From assembly GCA_963678705.1 (NCBI GenBank), contig OY783212.1, positions 744,001 to 808,000 of the forward strand: a stretch of 64,000 bases of DNA. The letters run 5' to 3'. Source of the DNA: Panorpa germanica (Eukaryota; Arthropoda; Insecta; Mecoptera; Panorpidae). The translations under genes and the position numbers were made by a program. A model generated the notes under the pieces. The model did no database searches. It saw only the letters and a list, made by a program, of their open reading frames with translations, and was not told where the DNA came from. Every line of letters starts with the position of its first letter. The stretch's first letter is position 1. This document shows positions 1-23,457 of the stretch, piece by piece.

Positions 1-3000
1 TAGGTCACTTACCACCCATTGTTTCGGATTCAGTAATTAATAAAATAGAAAACAATATATCCATCGAAATACAAAGCAAAATTGAACTTAATGCTGTTAA
101 AAATTTGTTAGATCGTTTAAATTTGCAAAAACATCTCCTGTTACAAGAATTGGAACATACAAGTTGGCCAGAAAATAGTAAATTAAATGAAGTGCTGAAA
201 TCAGTTGAAGAAAGTTTTAAAGGGAATTCAGAGAATTCAAAAGTAGTAAGCAGTTCAAAAGGTGAAGGAAGACACTATAAAAATGGTCCGAAAATAGAAA
301 GAGAAAAAAATAAATTAGAAGAGCGTGAAAGGAATCTTCTTAAGAAGGAATTAAAATTGGAGAGAAAATTAAAAAGACTTAATAAAGATAATAAAAATGA
401 TATATTAGAAACAAATACTGAAGAATTAAAAGAAAAACAGATTATTGAAATAAAGTCGAAGTTGCCAAATAAGATACACAAAGCTGTACAAGTAAATGGT
501 ACAACGGACGGGAAGTCCGAGCATCAATCATCTGAACCGTATGCATTTAATAAGTCAACAAAGCCTGATTTTAGAGAAATACATTCAGAATCTGCAGGTG
601 ATTCAAATTTAAATTCCTCTAACGGAAGTTTTCGTGATAGTACCACATCAACTGATTTAAGTTCAAGTGGGGTTGAAATTACCATTAAAATAAAAAATAA
701 ACTTAATAATGCAAGCCCTAGAAAATTTTCAGTACTTACAAAAGGGCCAAGTGTTATTCAAAAGTCTAAAAAGAAAAAAACAGATACTAAGATTAAACAA
801 GATAAAATTCATATGCTTCATGAAGAAAGTAATATTAAACATTACCGAAAAACCGACTCCGCAGAATCAGGATCCACTATTTATATGAGTCCACCTTCTG
901 AAATAGCTCAGATGGGTAATTTGATTGATAAAGTTAGTGGTAATAACGAAACAGGAGCTATATTAGACTATGTTGAAATTAACCAGTCATATAAGCAGAT
1001 AAGCATAGGCACAGAAGATGAGTCACATTCTAAGCAGTCAATAATAATAAGTGAAGATGTAAATAAGAAAAGTAAAAGTGAAGAGATTGAAAGAGAGAGA
1101 GATCCGTTGCTTGTTAACTATATCAAAAAATTATTGACCATGTCACGAGAGAGTGTTGATGCGTTAGGTATTAGCACAGGATCAGACCTATCCACACCTG
1201 GTGAATCTGTAATTGATATTTCTAGTAATATACAAGATATCCGTAATGAATTTTTTGAATATCCAGACATTGAAAAGAAGAAGAAGTTTATAGCTGAAAG
1301 TTATAGTTTTATAGAGGAAATTGAATCGACTTTGAAAACTGATACTTTATGTGAATGTCCCGAAAATACCTTTGATGATACGTTACTTCCAAAAGATACT
1401 GATTTAAATAAATTAAACAAAAAGCAGAAGAAATCAATACAAACAAATTTACATGTTTCATCTAGCAGTAGTACACTAAGTGATAATGTGAGTGTCAACA
1501 AAGTTGGAAGCGATAAATTGACATGTAACAAGAAATCATCACAATTTGAATCTCCAGGATCAAGCCTAAAGCATTCTACTTTAAATAGCAGAAAGATTAA
1601 ATATGACGTATCAGCTGAAAGTGATAAAAGTTTAGATATTTCCGTTGTGCCACACAGTGAAAGAGTAAGCGATAATATTACGTGGACTGATATTACCCAT
1701 GATGATTTCAACACAAATATTAACAGGCAACGGAAGAGTAAAGAGATTGATTTGCATAAATATACTGAACTAACTGAATCATGCAGTCAGCGAATTCAAA
1801 GTATAGCTGACGAATTATCTAAAGTAAGGCAAGCAAAACAAAAGTTATTGGAGTCAAGCGATTCTTCATCTACAAGCACAGGACAAAATTCAACAGAATA
1901 TATGGATTTACCAAATAACCTTCACGTTACTACAAATTCTTTACTGCAAGGAACTAACCGGGATAACAACATTAATAATCTACATAAACGAAATGAAGAT
2001 GATGTTACAGATGTACCTCATACAATTAACAATGACGAAGAAATAGTAGTTCCATTTATACCTATGCTAAAAGATATTCCAAAACAACGTGTGCATGGTG
2101 TTTCCTTAATAAAACCTGCACTTCATATAAATAATAATTTACAAGAAACATCTGGGAAGTTTGAAATGACAAATCCACATCTGGAAAGAAAAATTTTGGA
2201 TTTACGGGAAAATGTGTCACATCTTTCTTCAAAATTAGATGGATTCGAAAGTGATATAGGAAAATTACAAAACACTCTATATTTGGGAAATGAGTATAAA
2301 CATCAAAAGGTTAATACCAACATTAAGAGACCACCAGTTGCTTTAAGTAGAAATGCAATTAGGAATAATTTAGATATTGATCAAGGTAAATCCCATGAGT
2401 TGTCAACAATTTTGGAAGTAGATACTCCAACTACTTCTAAATTGTTAGAATCTGATTTTGAAAATTCTGTAGATATCAATAACAGTAAAATGGGGTCACC
2501 TCTAAAGGAACATAGTATTTCACTAAACGAAGATAAAATCCCTCAAAACGTTGAAAAGAATATTGAGAAAGAGCAAAAAGATTTTAAATTTGTGACTTAT
2601 GACGACGGTAATATTAAAATTATACATAATGGAGAAGGATCGTTTCAGTTGTCTCGTAATTTATTCTCATTAAATGATAGTAATCTTCGTATTACATTAA
2701 GAAGCCCAGATAAAGAATATGTTGATTCTAAGTCATCGACGTCTGTCACTGACGATGAGTTTAATAAATCAGCTCCTCAATTTCAGTTTAAACCATATCT
2801 AACATATGAAGAATATAGAAAAACAGTTCAACAAAATCGCAAAGAATATATTGATTCATGCGATAAAGAATTAAGTATCAGCGGGGAAAATTCAGATGAT
2901 ACAATGCCAGATGTTGTAGCTGAACTTTTAAGAAGAAATGTACTGCAGGAACCCTTTGATAACGCCACTTTAAGTGATTTTAGTTCACTTAAAATAAATT

Positions 3001-3920
3001 CAGAAGACAGTAAGGAACATAGTAACAGGAGTGTGAGAGATGTTCAGCCTATTACTAAAGATGCCGAAATAAAACACAGATCTACCACAACCAAGCAAAA
3101 ATATACGGTAGATGCATTTATTAAATTATCTACGAAAACCAAAAATGAACCTGGCATGTCTGGAATACATTTTTTGAGCGATACAACAGATAAAACATCC
3201 AGTAGCATATCACCAGATGATATGGAGAATACATTAAATAAATTAGGTTTGGGTTGGGCAGTTAGCACATTAAAAAAGACACAAGAAGCAATGGCATTGA
3301 GTTCTAGCAGTTCGTTCGATAGCCCATCTAATGAAATTGTAAAAGGAACTGGTTTAGGTAATGCAGCAATTTCCGTAGGAACGGGATGCAATAAAAATAG
3401 TTTGTATTCTGAAGAGTCCGACAAAATGAAGAGAAGAGCTGAAATGTTTAATAACGATAGTGATGAATATCAAGAAAAAGTTCCTAAAATGAAAATAAAT
3501 GAAAGTTCTGATTCTTTTGAAAGCGGTAATTTAAACATTAAAGAATTTTTAATGAAAGAATTCAAATTTCCAAATATGAATAGCAATTCTTTGGAAAATT
3601 CACAGAAGGAATATATTTTTAAAAGTTTGTTAAGCGGATCACAAGATTTAATTATGACAGATCATACTATTAATAGGTCAATTAAAAACCAATGCAATAA
3701 ACGAACGTCTACGCCAGTTCAAGTTCCAGGAACATCATCAAATTCATATGCAGAAAAAACTAATACGTCTGATGGTCTTTTTAGCGGGGAGAGTCATTTG
3801 TCTTCTGTAAGAAATATTTCAACAGAAAATCATTATTCAGTTGACGAGAGCGAAACTTTGAGTGTGCCTCAAGTAAGCTTAAATATTGATAGAACCTTAA
3901 GAAAACATAAAAAAACATAA
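1..3920 (+). CDS. 3' part of a very long low-complexity coiled-coil protein, unrecognised
   Basis: The frame is open from base 3 of the window, so the 5' end lies outside; the stop TAA is at 3918-3920. About 1,305 residues are visible in one exon, with no intron needed. The product is rich in Ser, Asn, Lys and Asp/Glu. A charged coiled-coil stretch (many Lys-Glu-Arg, translated from about 285-400) is followed by long apparently disordered regions. A more ordered-looking segment at about 1105-1245 has the motif LLTMSRESVDALG followed by a Ser/Thr-Pro patch; another conserved-looking patch is FKPYLTYEEYRK near 2790-2822. I see no enzyme motif, signal peptide or membrane span. The composition would suit a cytoskeletal or centrosomal scaffold, but that is inference from composition only. 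Codon use matches the AT-rich neighbours. Confidence 0.8.
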   Translation, partial: GHLPPIVSDSVINKIENNISIEIQSKIELNAVKNLLDRLNLQKHLLLQELEHTSWPENSKLNEVLKSVEESFKGNSENSKVVSSSKGEGRHYKNGPKIEREKNKLEERERNLLKKELKLERKLKRLNKDNKNDILETNTEELKEKQIIEIKSKLPNKIHKAVQVNGTTDGKSEHQSSEPYAFNKSTKPDFREIHSESAGDSNLNSSNGSFRDSTTSTDLSSSGVEITIKIKNKLNNASPRKFSVLTKGPSVIQKSKKKKTDTKIKQDKIHMLHEESNIKHYRKTDSAESGSTIYMSPPSEIAQMGNLIDKVSGNNETGAILDYVEINQSYKQISIGTEDESHSKQSIIISEDVNKKSKSEEIERERDPLLVNYIKKLLTMSRESVDALGISTGSDLSTPGESVIDISSNIQDIRNEFFEYPDIEKKKKFIAESYSFIEEIESTLKTDTLCECPENTFDDTLLPKDTDLNKLNKKQKKSIQTNLHVSSSSSTLSDNVSVNKVGSDKLTCNKKSSQFESPGSSLKHSTLNSRKIKYDVSAESDKSLDISVVPHSERVSDNITWTDITHDDFNTNINRQRKSKEIDLHKYTELTESCSQRIQSIADELSKVRQAKQKLLESSDSSSTSTGQNSTEYMDLPNNLHVTTNSLLQGTNRDNNINNLHKRNEDDVTDVPHTINNDEEIVVPFIPMLKDIPKQRVHGVSLIKPALHINNNLQETSGKFEMTNPHLERKILDLRENVSHLSSKLDGFESDIGKLQNTLYLGNEYKHQKVNTNIKRPPVALSRNAIRNNLDIDQGKSHELSTILEVDTPTTSKLLESDFENSVDINNSKMGSPLKEHSISLNEDKIPQNVEKNIEKEQKDFKFVTYDDGNIKIIHNGEGSFQLSRNLFSLNDSNLRITLRSPDKEYVDSKSSTSVTDDEFNKSAPQFQFKPYLTYEEYRKTVQQNRKEYIDSCDKELSISGENSDDTMPDVVAELLRRNVLQEPFDNATLSDFSSLKINSEDSKEHSNRSVRDVQPITKDAEIKHRSTTTKQKYTVDAFIKLSTKTKNEPGMSGIHFLSDTTDKTSSSISPDDMENTLNKLGLGWAVSTLKKTQEAMALSSSSSFDSPSNEIVKGTGLGNAAISVGTGCNKNSLYSEESDKMKRRAEMFNNDSDEYQEKVPKMKINESSDSFESGNLNIKEFLMKEFKFPNMNSNSLENSQKEYIFKSLLSGSQDLIMTDHTINRSIKNQCNKRTSTPVQVPGTSSNSYAEKTNTSDGLFSGESHLSSVRNISTENHYSVDESETLSVPQVSLNIDRTLRKHKKT

Positions 3921-5328
3921 AATATGAGTGATTTATATGGGTAATGCATATTTAAATTTTAGTTATTTTTTAATCTATAAATATAATGTATACGAATTTT
4001 TAATATATATTTATATATGTATGAAACAATATATAGGTTTTATTTATATGCAATCCAACGCAATCAGTAATTAAAGAAAAATAATTTCCATGTAATTTTA
4101 CCCAGAGACATTTCCTTATAGATAAGCTTTCCACATTCGTGCCCTTTCGTGTTCATTCGTGTTTGGAAAACTATGTTACCGAATGCTTTGCTCGCAAAAT
4201 GTTCATTATTTATTCTGGATAAATGACCAAGCAGCTGTTTGTCTCCAGAGTGATTTAAAACAATTTAAAAAAAATGGAAATTATAAGTGACATACGCTTA
4301 CTTTAATAGAATTTACTTGGAAAGTGTTTATTAAGAAATTTTTATTTGTTGAATTTAATTATTGATTACAGTGAGGTATTAGTGTTTTCACAATCATAAA
4401 AACTATATTTTTCTCGTGTGTGTGTGAAAAGCTGATCGTAATTGTTATTATACAAAATGAGCCCATGCTAAGGTAAATAGATTTTATATTAAATTAATAC
4501 ATAGTATAAGAATAATAATACAAGTCTTAACGAATAATTACATTACATAATTTTATCTTTTTTCTATGAATTTTTATAAATTCAGACCTTGATCGTGTGT
4601 AGTTATATATATATATATAATTGTTCCATTGTATAAATTGTTCATGACATTTACATTTTATTCTGAAGTTTATAATAATGTTTACTGAAAAAAGATGTTT
4701 TTCAGAACTAGGTATGTTTTTATATGTGTTTTCTTTTCATTTTATCGTTATTTCTAAATACGTGTTCCAAAGTAGTAGAAACATTGCAACTTATGTCGCC
4801 AGTGTACTTCTTGTACCCTGTAATGGCTGTCTTTTAGCTGTCGTTCTTTGTTACATCTGCAAAATATAGATTTAATTCATATTTATATCCAATAAACGTA
4901 AGTGAAATATGAAATACTTCTTTATTAATAAAATAAGTAGCAGACTATAAGTCTTATTTTGCACATGAAATTGTACGTTTTCTTAATAGAGTTTTTTTTT
5001 TTATATAATTTCAAGATTCTTTCGCATCACTACTTCCAATAATTTCGTATATTTAAACAATTACTCCTATCAAATGTATGCTAAATATGAGGTGTTAATG
5101 ACATATAACAATATATATATGTATAAAAATAATTTTGTTAACTATTTATTGAAGATTTATCAAGCAAACGTAAATAATTTATATTTTTATAAAAAAAGAA
5201 AATACGCAACACGGGAGTATAATATAACAATACGAATGGTCGGCATTTAATTTGTCATCAAATGAATCTTTATGGGTTTGTAATTATAATGAGAATGTAA
5301 TATAATCTTGCCCAATTTTGGTTTTTGT

Positions 5329-5374
<46 letters not shown>

Positions 5375-7442
5375 CCTTCTAAAAATTAAGTTACTGAAAT
5401 ATTTTTTTGATAGATTCTTTCGTTGCTATGCGTTTTCTTCCATTTTCATCTAAGATCTTGCTCGTCTAAGATGTTGTCTCTAACCTTAGAGATTCATACA
5501 CATTCAGGCCTACCTGCTAATTTCTGCCAAAAAATTATTTAACAATATGTATTTAGAAACTTATTATTTCCTGAACATAAATTGTATTTTATTGATTATG
5601 GTGTTTATATGCAGGCAGATCTATATTTGAAAATACCAGAATTCTTCAATTTTGAAAAACACAGACACACATGTATCCAGACGAACTCTGAGGGGATTTC
5701 TAAAAAATCAATTATGACTAGATACAATTGACTTTGACAAGATACCTAAAAACTCTAGTTAATAGGTCCTTTATATTTGTAGTGCACAGAGCACAAGGTG
5801 GCTTGTTTCGTCAGATGTATGTATGTATACCCTTAAATGATTTATTCATAACTACATTTTCTGTAAGATACATTTTCGGAAACTGTCGTACAAATGCTGG
5901 CACCAGTTCAGATTAGAATTAATAATTAATTAACCAATTACAATCTAGGCTGCCATAAGGAAAGGACCTTCAAGAAGTTTACAACTAAGCCTAGGACTTG
6001 CTCTTGATTTGTAATTGTAAACTCACTATCTAAATAATAAAGATTCCAGCGTTTTATGAAGAACGTAAAGATTCTTTTTGATTAAAGGGCACTTTGGATG
6101 ACCTTGTTCCATTTATGTATCCAGTCACAATTTATTTTGTGGGTCACCCCAGGATTTTATCTGGCTTTAATCTTGCTCCACCTTACACTCCCATTTATGA
6201 TATTAGGAGTTCTAAGACATTTAATAATTGTACGAGACATTGAAAATTCAAAAGTCTTTTATAGGCCTTTTTCCCGATTCAGATTCTGACTAACTTTACG
6301 TTTATCGTATGCGTAAACACTACTAAAATTTGAACGTCGAATCTGAATCTGATCGAATAGTAAAGGAAGGTCATACTGCCAGATAAGATATTGTGTTGGT
6401 AATACAGAACTGAGCGCTGAACGGATTGTGTAAACTGAAATCTGAAGTGAAATAAAAATTTAAAGATAGTAGAGTCTGTGTAAAACATCTTTTAGTTTGG
6501 CCCTTATAAAATAACGTTAAGCAAATTTGCTACTTTTGTTTTGTTATCTCTTAGTTTGCTTTCCTTCTGTCTGTTCTGTTCTGTCATCCTTTGACGTGTC
6601 CTGTCCACCATATAACATTTTGTAATTAATTCTAACTTTTTAATTTGATTTGTTCTCGCTTAATAACAATATATTATCTTTATAAATACTATTTGTTTAA
6701 TATAACGCTGGTCACACATTGAAATGAAGCTTGGCTTTGGAAATCGTATATACACATGCGACAAGATTGTTTTTAGGCAAAATTCTTATCGTTGTTTCAG
6801 TTTGATCATCCCGTTTTGTTTATTAATCTACGACAAATGCAAGTCTGTCTATAGATAGTAATATTATCCTAATTGTTAAATTAATCCTAATATAATAGCC
6901 TAAAATAATATATACATTGTGTGTGCATTTAATATTTATTTACAAGTAAATTTTCTAAAGTCATAAAATATTCTTAGGTCGTAATTCTGGATTGGAGATA
7001 AATAATATGAAAGGCCTTAAGGTGTCTTAAAAATGTCACTCTATTTGTTATACGTTATATTCACAATGACATATAGATTATATTGATTTTATACATGAAA
7101 TTACAACAGAAAAATGAAGTTAAATATTTTAAACCCCTTTATATTCAAAATAGGCAAGGGTAAATATTCACATAGCACTAAAAGAAACTAATATATTTTT
7201 TGTTTAGTTTTATTATTCAGTTTTGAAAAGGGGTGAGGGTGACTAACTGTAATGGTCATATTGGATAAAATCTTTTATTACTATGGTAATTTTTTTTTAT
7301 TTAAAGATTTGAGTTTGATTGATGCGGTAAAAACAAAAATGCGTTACAACTTATTAAAAATATTCTTATCGATTTTTTTTTATTATACAATAAATGTTTT
7401 GTAGATGAATATTCAAATATTCATTTTATAGTTCAAATTATG
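3921..7442. other. intergenic, no gene seen
   Basis: AT-rich DNA between the scaffold-like gene and the TRIP12 gene. Short open frames here (for example near 4678-4869 and 6098-6289) have no domain-like sequence, biased composition or splice context, and I take them as chance. It contains an AT dinucleotide tract at about 5331-5370. Confidence 0.6.
5331..5370. repeat. (AT)n microsatellite
   Basis: About 20 uninterrupted AT dinucleotides. A shorter AT run is present near 4603-4619. Confidence 0.95.
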
Positions 7443-7631
7443 AGAGTACGGCGATGACTCATTCTTAGAAGAGGTTATAAGAGCCGTATAAATCTATGAT
7501 ACGATGGTGAATTTTATCTTATGCATTCCTATACACATTATAAAAACTTTAGTGGGAAAGTGCTTTTTCATTGTATCGTATATTTCTACGGCACAACTTT
7601 TTTTAAGCATAAATCACCGCCGAAGTCTCTC
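7443..7631. mobile_element. MITE family G, copy 1 (imperfect foldback)
   Basis: The left arm (TACGGCGATGACTCATTCTT...) and the reverse complement of the right arm (TTCGGCGGTGATTTATGCTT...) match over roughly 50 bp, so the whole 190 bp unit is an imperfect palindrome. Related copies occur at 35174-35300 (right end lost) and 40917-41103. No coding capacity. The flank up to 8897 shows nothing else apart from the TRIP12 5' region. Confidence 0.7.
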
Positions 7632-8897
7632 GAAAGTAATTAGAACTATACAAATTAATTAATTAAAATACAACAATTACAAAAACTTTTACAATTACAA
7701 TTAGGATGCTATTTTTAGTAATAGATTCTCGAAAAATAAGAATATTGTGCATATCTTTTCAAAAGGAGCAAATTTAATAACTATTAATCTACAAATTCAT
7801 ACTTTTTCGTGGTCTGGTACATTTAGATCAAGTTATCTCATGCTTGCGAGTTAAAGAGTAGGTGTAAGGTATATAGGAGAACTCCTTTAGAAAAATTATA
7901 AAGACTTATGATAGAATTCATCGCAGATTTAGCCTATAAACGAAACAGTTACAAATATTGCTTTAAAATCTTCCTTCTGTAATTTTGGAGACATTGAATT
8001 TATATGTGTTAATAGCTATGATAATAAAACACTGACGAAATGAGATTCGAAATGTTATGTGTAGACTCTCTCATCTGTATAATAACATATGAAAATTGGT
8101 TTTCCAATGTTGCGAATAGGATCGTAAAAGAACATTATGTTAAAAGGATATAATCCCATAAGATGAAGGATATTTGATCCGATCTAGAACGTTCGATGAC
8201 CAAGAGTGATTCCATTTATGACCAAATTAAGTTAATAAAATATTAGGTATCGGTGTAGTATTGATTTCTTATAAACTATTTCTTTTTTAGAAATACTCAT
8301 AACATAATTTATTTGTTTTTATTTTAAAGAACTTTATATTTCATAAAATGATATAATATTTTTTAAATTTATGTTTAATTCTGTAACAATCATAAGTCCC
8401 AGTACGCCACTGTTCATTAACTTTGTAGCATATACGTCATTGTGATAACGTCAGTATAGTTTTGCAATCTAGTGTCAGCGATTCACCAGATTTTCAATTT
8501 ATGTATTGTATATATCAGAAAAAATACAATATTTATATTGAATAAAATGTGTATTCCCTACTCCATTGTGCAATAAAGGTACTTGTGCTACTGTATTAAG
8601 AAAACAATTGCCATGTTCAAAACAATAAAAATATTTTGTAAGAATGTTTTATAATGTCTAAATTAAAAGTTTTATCCTGTCATTTTCATATTCTCAATGA
8701 GTCTGCCAATTTTCTTTAAAGAAGCGTATCTACTAATTTGTAAAATGTAATAAATAGTTAAAACCTTCAATTTATGTAACAATGAGAAAAGTAAGGTTAT
8801 GTGTATTTTCGTTTCTAGTGTTTTCAACAACATAGGCTCCTTTTGGGCTTGATCGGGGAATGTTTGATTCAGAGAAGTGGCCGGTCAAGCGTCGTCT

Positions 8898-19691
<10,794 letters not shown>

Positions 19692-21959
19692 ATAAAACGA
19701 ATGAATTAAAATATTTATCTGCAAGCGTTTTAATATTTAATACATACACAGTAAAATGATCGCGAAAAACAACAACGTATCCAACCTGTTAAATTGAACT
19801 TACATAAATAAATAAAAACTGACACATAATATAAACCATTAAAACCATGTGCGCTTAACGGTATCCAGACATTTGTGTTAAGATCTTTATAATTTTTGTT
19901 TGGTAATAATATGCTAAAGAATAATACTGTAAAAATCATGTTAAAATTATTTAGAAAAGTATACACGTTTTTCTAATTGATGCTTTTTGAAACATTGTTT
20001 CAGTTTTTGTTAAATACCTTTTTTTTCTTTAACATGACATACAAGCAGAACAGATACAATAAGTATTTAAATTTTACATGTATATATATTTTATTATATT
20101 CAACAAATCAGAAACAATAAATATTTTAGTTTTTGTTGAAAAATTCATATTATGGAGTAGTGTATTAATTTATTATCTACATTTAATGTTTTTTTTCCTA
20201 TTAACTTCAAAAGAACTTCGGTGCTCAAAACAATAAATCTTAAAGTGGAAATAATAAAACAAACAGTTTAATTTAAAGTGATTTAAAGTGAACTAGTTGG
20301 AATTTGTACATAAACAATCTGTTGAATTTAATTGAATATATACTGTCAAATGTGGTAATAAATAATAAGTGAGTGAGAGAACAATTATTTTTGGTACGTG
20401 ATTAAAAAAGAGTGTGCAATTTCTTTTAAGATAATTATTTCATTTTTAATGAAAAATAAACTTATCAATATGCAAGATGTTATATTACAAATTCATTTTA
20501 ATGTTCGTATGTTGTGGTATATTTTTAAGATACATAATATTTTTAAAGTATCACTGTATCGTTCTATATTTAATCATAGATTTTGTTATAAACGAGTAGC
20601 ATTTTATTTGTTAAATCTTTGTTCTATGATTCTCATTGTCAGTACATAACCATTATTTCTTATTGTTGAGAACTATAACAAAATTAAATTGCTTCTTTCT
20701 GTACCCTGTATAGTTTGTTTAACGCCTGAAATTTATCAAACTTAAATGCTGCTCATCAAAAAATTATCAATAGAAATTATCATATACAAAATTATTTTAT
20801 TAATTAAAAAATAAGAATATATAAGTATATTTAATGAAAACTTTGGGATAAAAATATTTCATTTATTATTAACATAAATAACATTAACATCCATTTATAG
20901 AGGAGATAAATATTTAAAAATGGACTAAAAAGTAAACGTGACTATAATAAAAAAAAATTAAAAATCTATGAAATTCTTTGGTGATAAAATTACCTAATTC
21001 GTGTGGTGTTCATAAAACAAATGAAATTTATATTTTGAAGTCAATCCACATTACAACAAACAATCCTACCGAGAAATAAATATTTGTGATATATATGACA
21101 TATTTAATAGAATGGTTTATCCGATTATATTTATGAACACCAGAAAATTATAAATATAAGTATTTAATATACATACTATAGTTTATTTAAGTTTATCAAT
21201 ATTTGATCTCTTAGTTTTCTTGAGTTTTTAAATTTTATTTTAAATTATCAAGATAATGAATTAAAATTCTGAGTAAAATGTTTTTTCTTTAACAAGGCTG
21301 ATGTTTCATTTTTCTCTTATTTCAATTTGTTTTTGCTTTAAGAAGTGTATAGTATATGTTGTAATTCAGTATCTTACTGGCAAATAATATAAATGGCTTT
21401 TTAAATGTATTGTGATGAATAGACCGAACAGTGGAGAAATACAATAAATCTGCTTACGATGGTCGACTTTATGAAATTGCAATTGTTATTAATTGTATTA
21501 TATTGAAACAATACCAACAACATATATGTATCAATGTAATGTTTTATATAAATCTTAATTATTAAACTTGAATATTACCAAGGAAAATAATTTATTATTC
21601 TTTTTGTGATGTATTTGTATATCCCAAGTATTATCTCTGATGCCGAGATCTGAACTTAAGAACATGAACATTTTGTATTCCTTGAATCCTATATATTGAG
21701 TTTTAAGGAGCGATTTTACATTTCATGAAGATTCGAATAATAAACACCTTTATTTTGCTGTAATTTTCTCATAGTTATCGCAATAGTTGATCAGTTAAAA
21801 AGGAATAACGGTAAATCGTTCTGCTTGTTTTGTAACAGGTACTGTAGCGTCGTCCGAACGGTATACTGTTATTTTTCCTTAACTGTTCATGTTAACTATT
21901 ACGACAACTATGAGTGCAGCAACCGGCCATAAAACCAAAATGTTCCATGTTTATATATA
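19692..21959. other. TRIP12 3' flank and intergenic DNA
   Basis: Several AATAAA hexamers (for example near 20116 and 20231) could end the TRIP12 transcript. The rest is AT-rich with no coding signal that I can support. Confidence 0.5.
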
Positions 21960-22800
21960 TATATCGGACGATATCTTCTAAACGCCGCCTACAAAGTTTT
22001 CTAAATTTTGATATTTTGTAGAGAACGAATTTATTTGACTTTCTGCGTCCCAAAAATTTTCCCTGAATTTCCCTGAAAAAACTAAAAAACTTTTTTTTAT
22101 TTTTAATATCTCGCGAACTGGAAAAGATAGAAAACTAAAATTTGAGGTGTATATTGTGATCTTAATTGTGCGCATTTGCCAATTAGTTGAAATTCAATAT
22201 TTAAGTTCAGTAGCGCCACGAATTTCTTAATGCAATTTCTGTGGGCAATGTTAGAATAGACGTTCAACGTTGAAATTTGGTATATGGGCTCGCTGTAGAC
22301 AGTAATTAAAAACTCCAATTTCCAGTGGCAGCGGAAGTTAAGACAGTAAAAGCCAGAAATATTGAGTAAAGAAAATTTAAACTTGGGGTATGTACCATAC
22401 TGAGACACTAATTGTGCATATTTGCTAATAATTGGAATACTCAAATTTTTATTCTGAAGCTGCGCAAATTTTTGAGGGCTGTGTAGCAAAAGATCTAGAA
22501 CGTTGAAATTTGAGACGTAGGCACTCTATAAGCGGTCATTAAAGACAAACTAGAAAACTGCAAATTTCCAGTGGCGGCGGGCGCCAGGGCCAAAAACCAG
22601 AGATGAAAGGCTATAATTTAGAATATATGTTCTTAGATACAAACAAAATAGATCCCCGTGCTAAGTTTTGACAAATTTGTTCAGTAGCGGAGGAATGTGG
22701 GGCACAGTAATGCTAAAATAGAAATACAAAGCTAAAATTTAGTGTGCAGATATAGATTGGCTTTATATTAATAACGAAAATATAAAGAAACTACATTTTC
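21960..22800. repeat. degenerate tandem repeat, period about 235-240 bp, related to repeat family C
   Basis: The phrase ACGTTGAAATTTG recurs about 235 bp apart (near 22270 and 22500), each time followed by a variant of AATTTCCAGTGGCGGCGG and then ATGG/GTATG-type sequence. The first 200 bp (ATATCTCGCGAACTGG, then AAAGATAGAAAACTAAAATT) also resembles the repeats at 53145-53460 and 58590-58975. Chance reading frames here are not genes. Confidence 0.55.
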
Positions 22801-22903
22801 TTAAGTGTAACATTAGGGCAGGTGGTGTTAACTCAATATAAGAACAATATAGAGGTACAACGATGATATTTTGGATGTAGATTACTAAATAGAAGCAACT
22901 ATA

Positions 22904-23105
22904 CAAGATGTCCCAAAATTGAATTGATTCTCATGATTACTCGAGAACTATTACAAAAAAAAATAATTAAAATCTTTCGAAAATTGAAACACCTTAAGAT
23001 GTTTTTAACTACCATGACCACAATTCTTCAAATATTTCTTTTTTGTATCGGCAACCTACGTAGCACTGCTACTCACCACAACCATTAAAAATCCCAGAAT
23101 GCCTA
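22904..23105. mobile_element. fragment of MITE family B
   Basis: Begins TA-CAAGATGTCCCAAAATT and then matches the core of the intact copy at 50784-51091 (AAACACCTTAAGATGTTTT, ACTACCATGACCACAATT, GTATCGGCAACCTA). The right terminal inverted repeat is gone. The following 350 bp are AT-rich with no feature seen. Confidence 0.7.
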
Positions 23106-23457
23106 TAGCTTTTACACAAAAATCAATTAAATTTTTAAAATATTTTTACTTTCAGTCCACTTCAACTCATCGTGGTGAAAAAAAAAAATACGAAGCAATT
23201 TTTTTTAAAAATTGGCGCAACTATTCAATTGAATAGAATTTTAGAATCTTAAGATTCTAAAATGGTATAATACTCCAGGATAACTAGCAATAAAAAAAAA
23301 TAATGCATACTATTTCTAAACAAGAACCAAATTTCATAAATTGTTATAGTTCATTGTTATCACTTTTACAATACCCAAAATAAGCTCTACCCTAATACCC
23401 AATAAGTAAGCTCTGTAATGGTTGCTATTTCTCGTCGGATATTTTCTTTCAGGACAT

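Noticed and set aside
1301..1714. 137-codon minus-strand frame
   Set aside because: Antisense shadow of the long Ser-rich coding frame at 1-3920.
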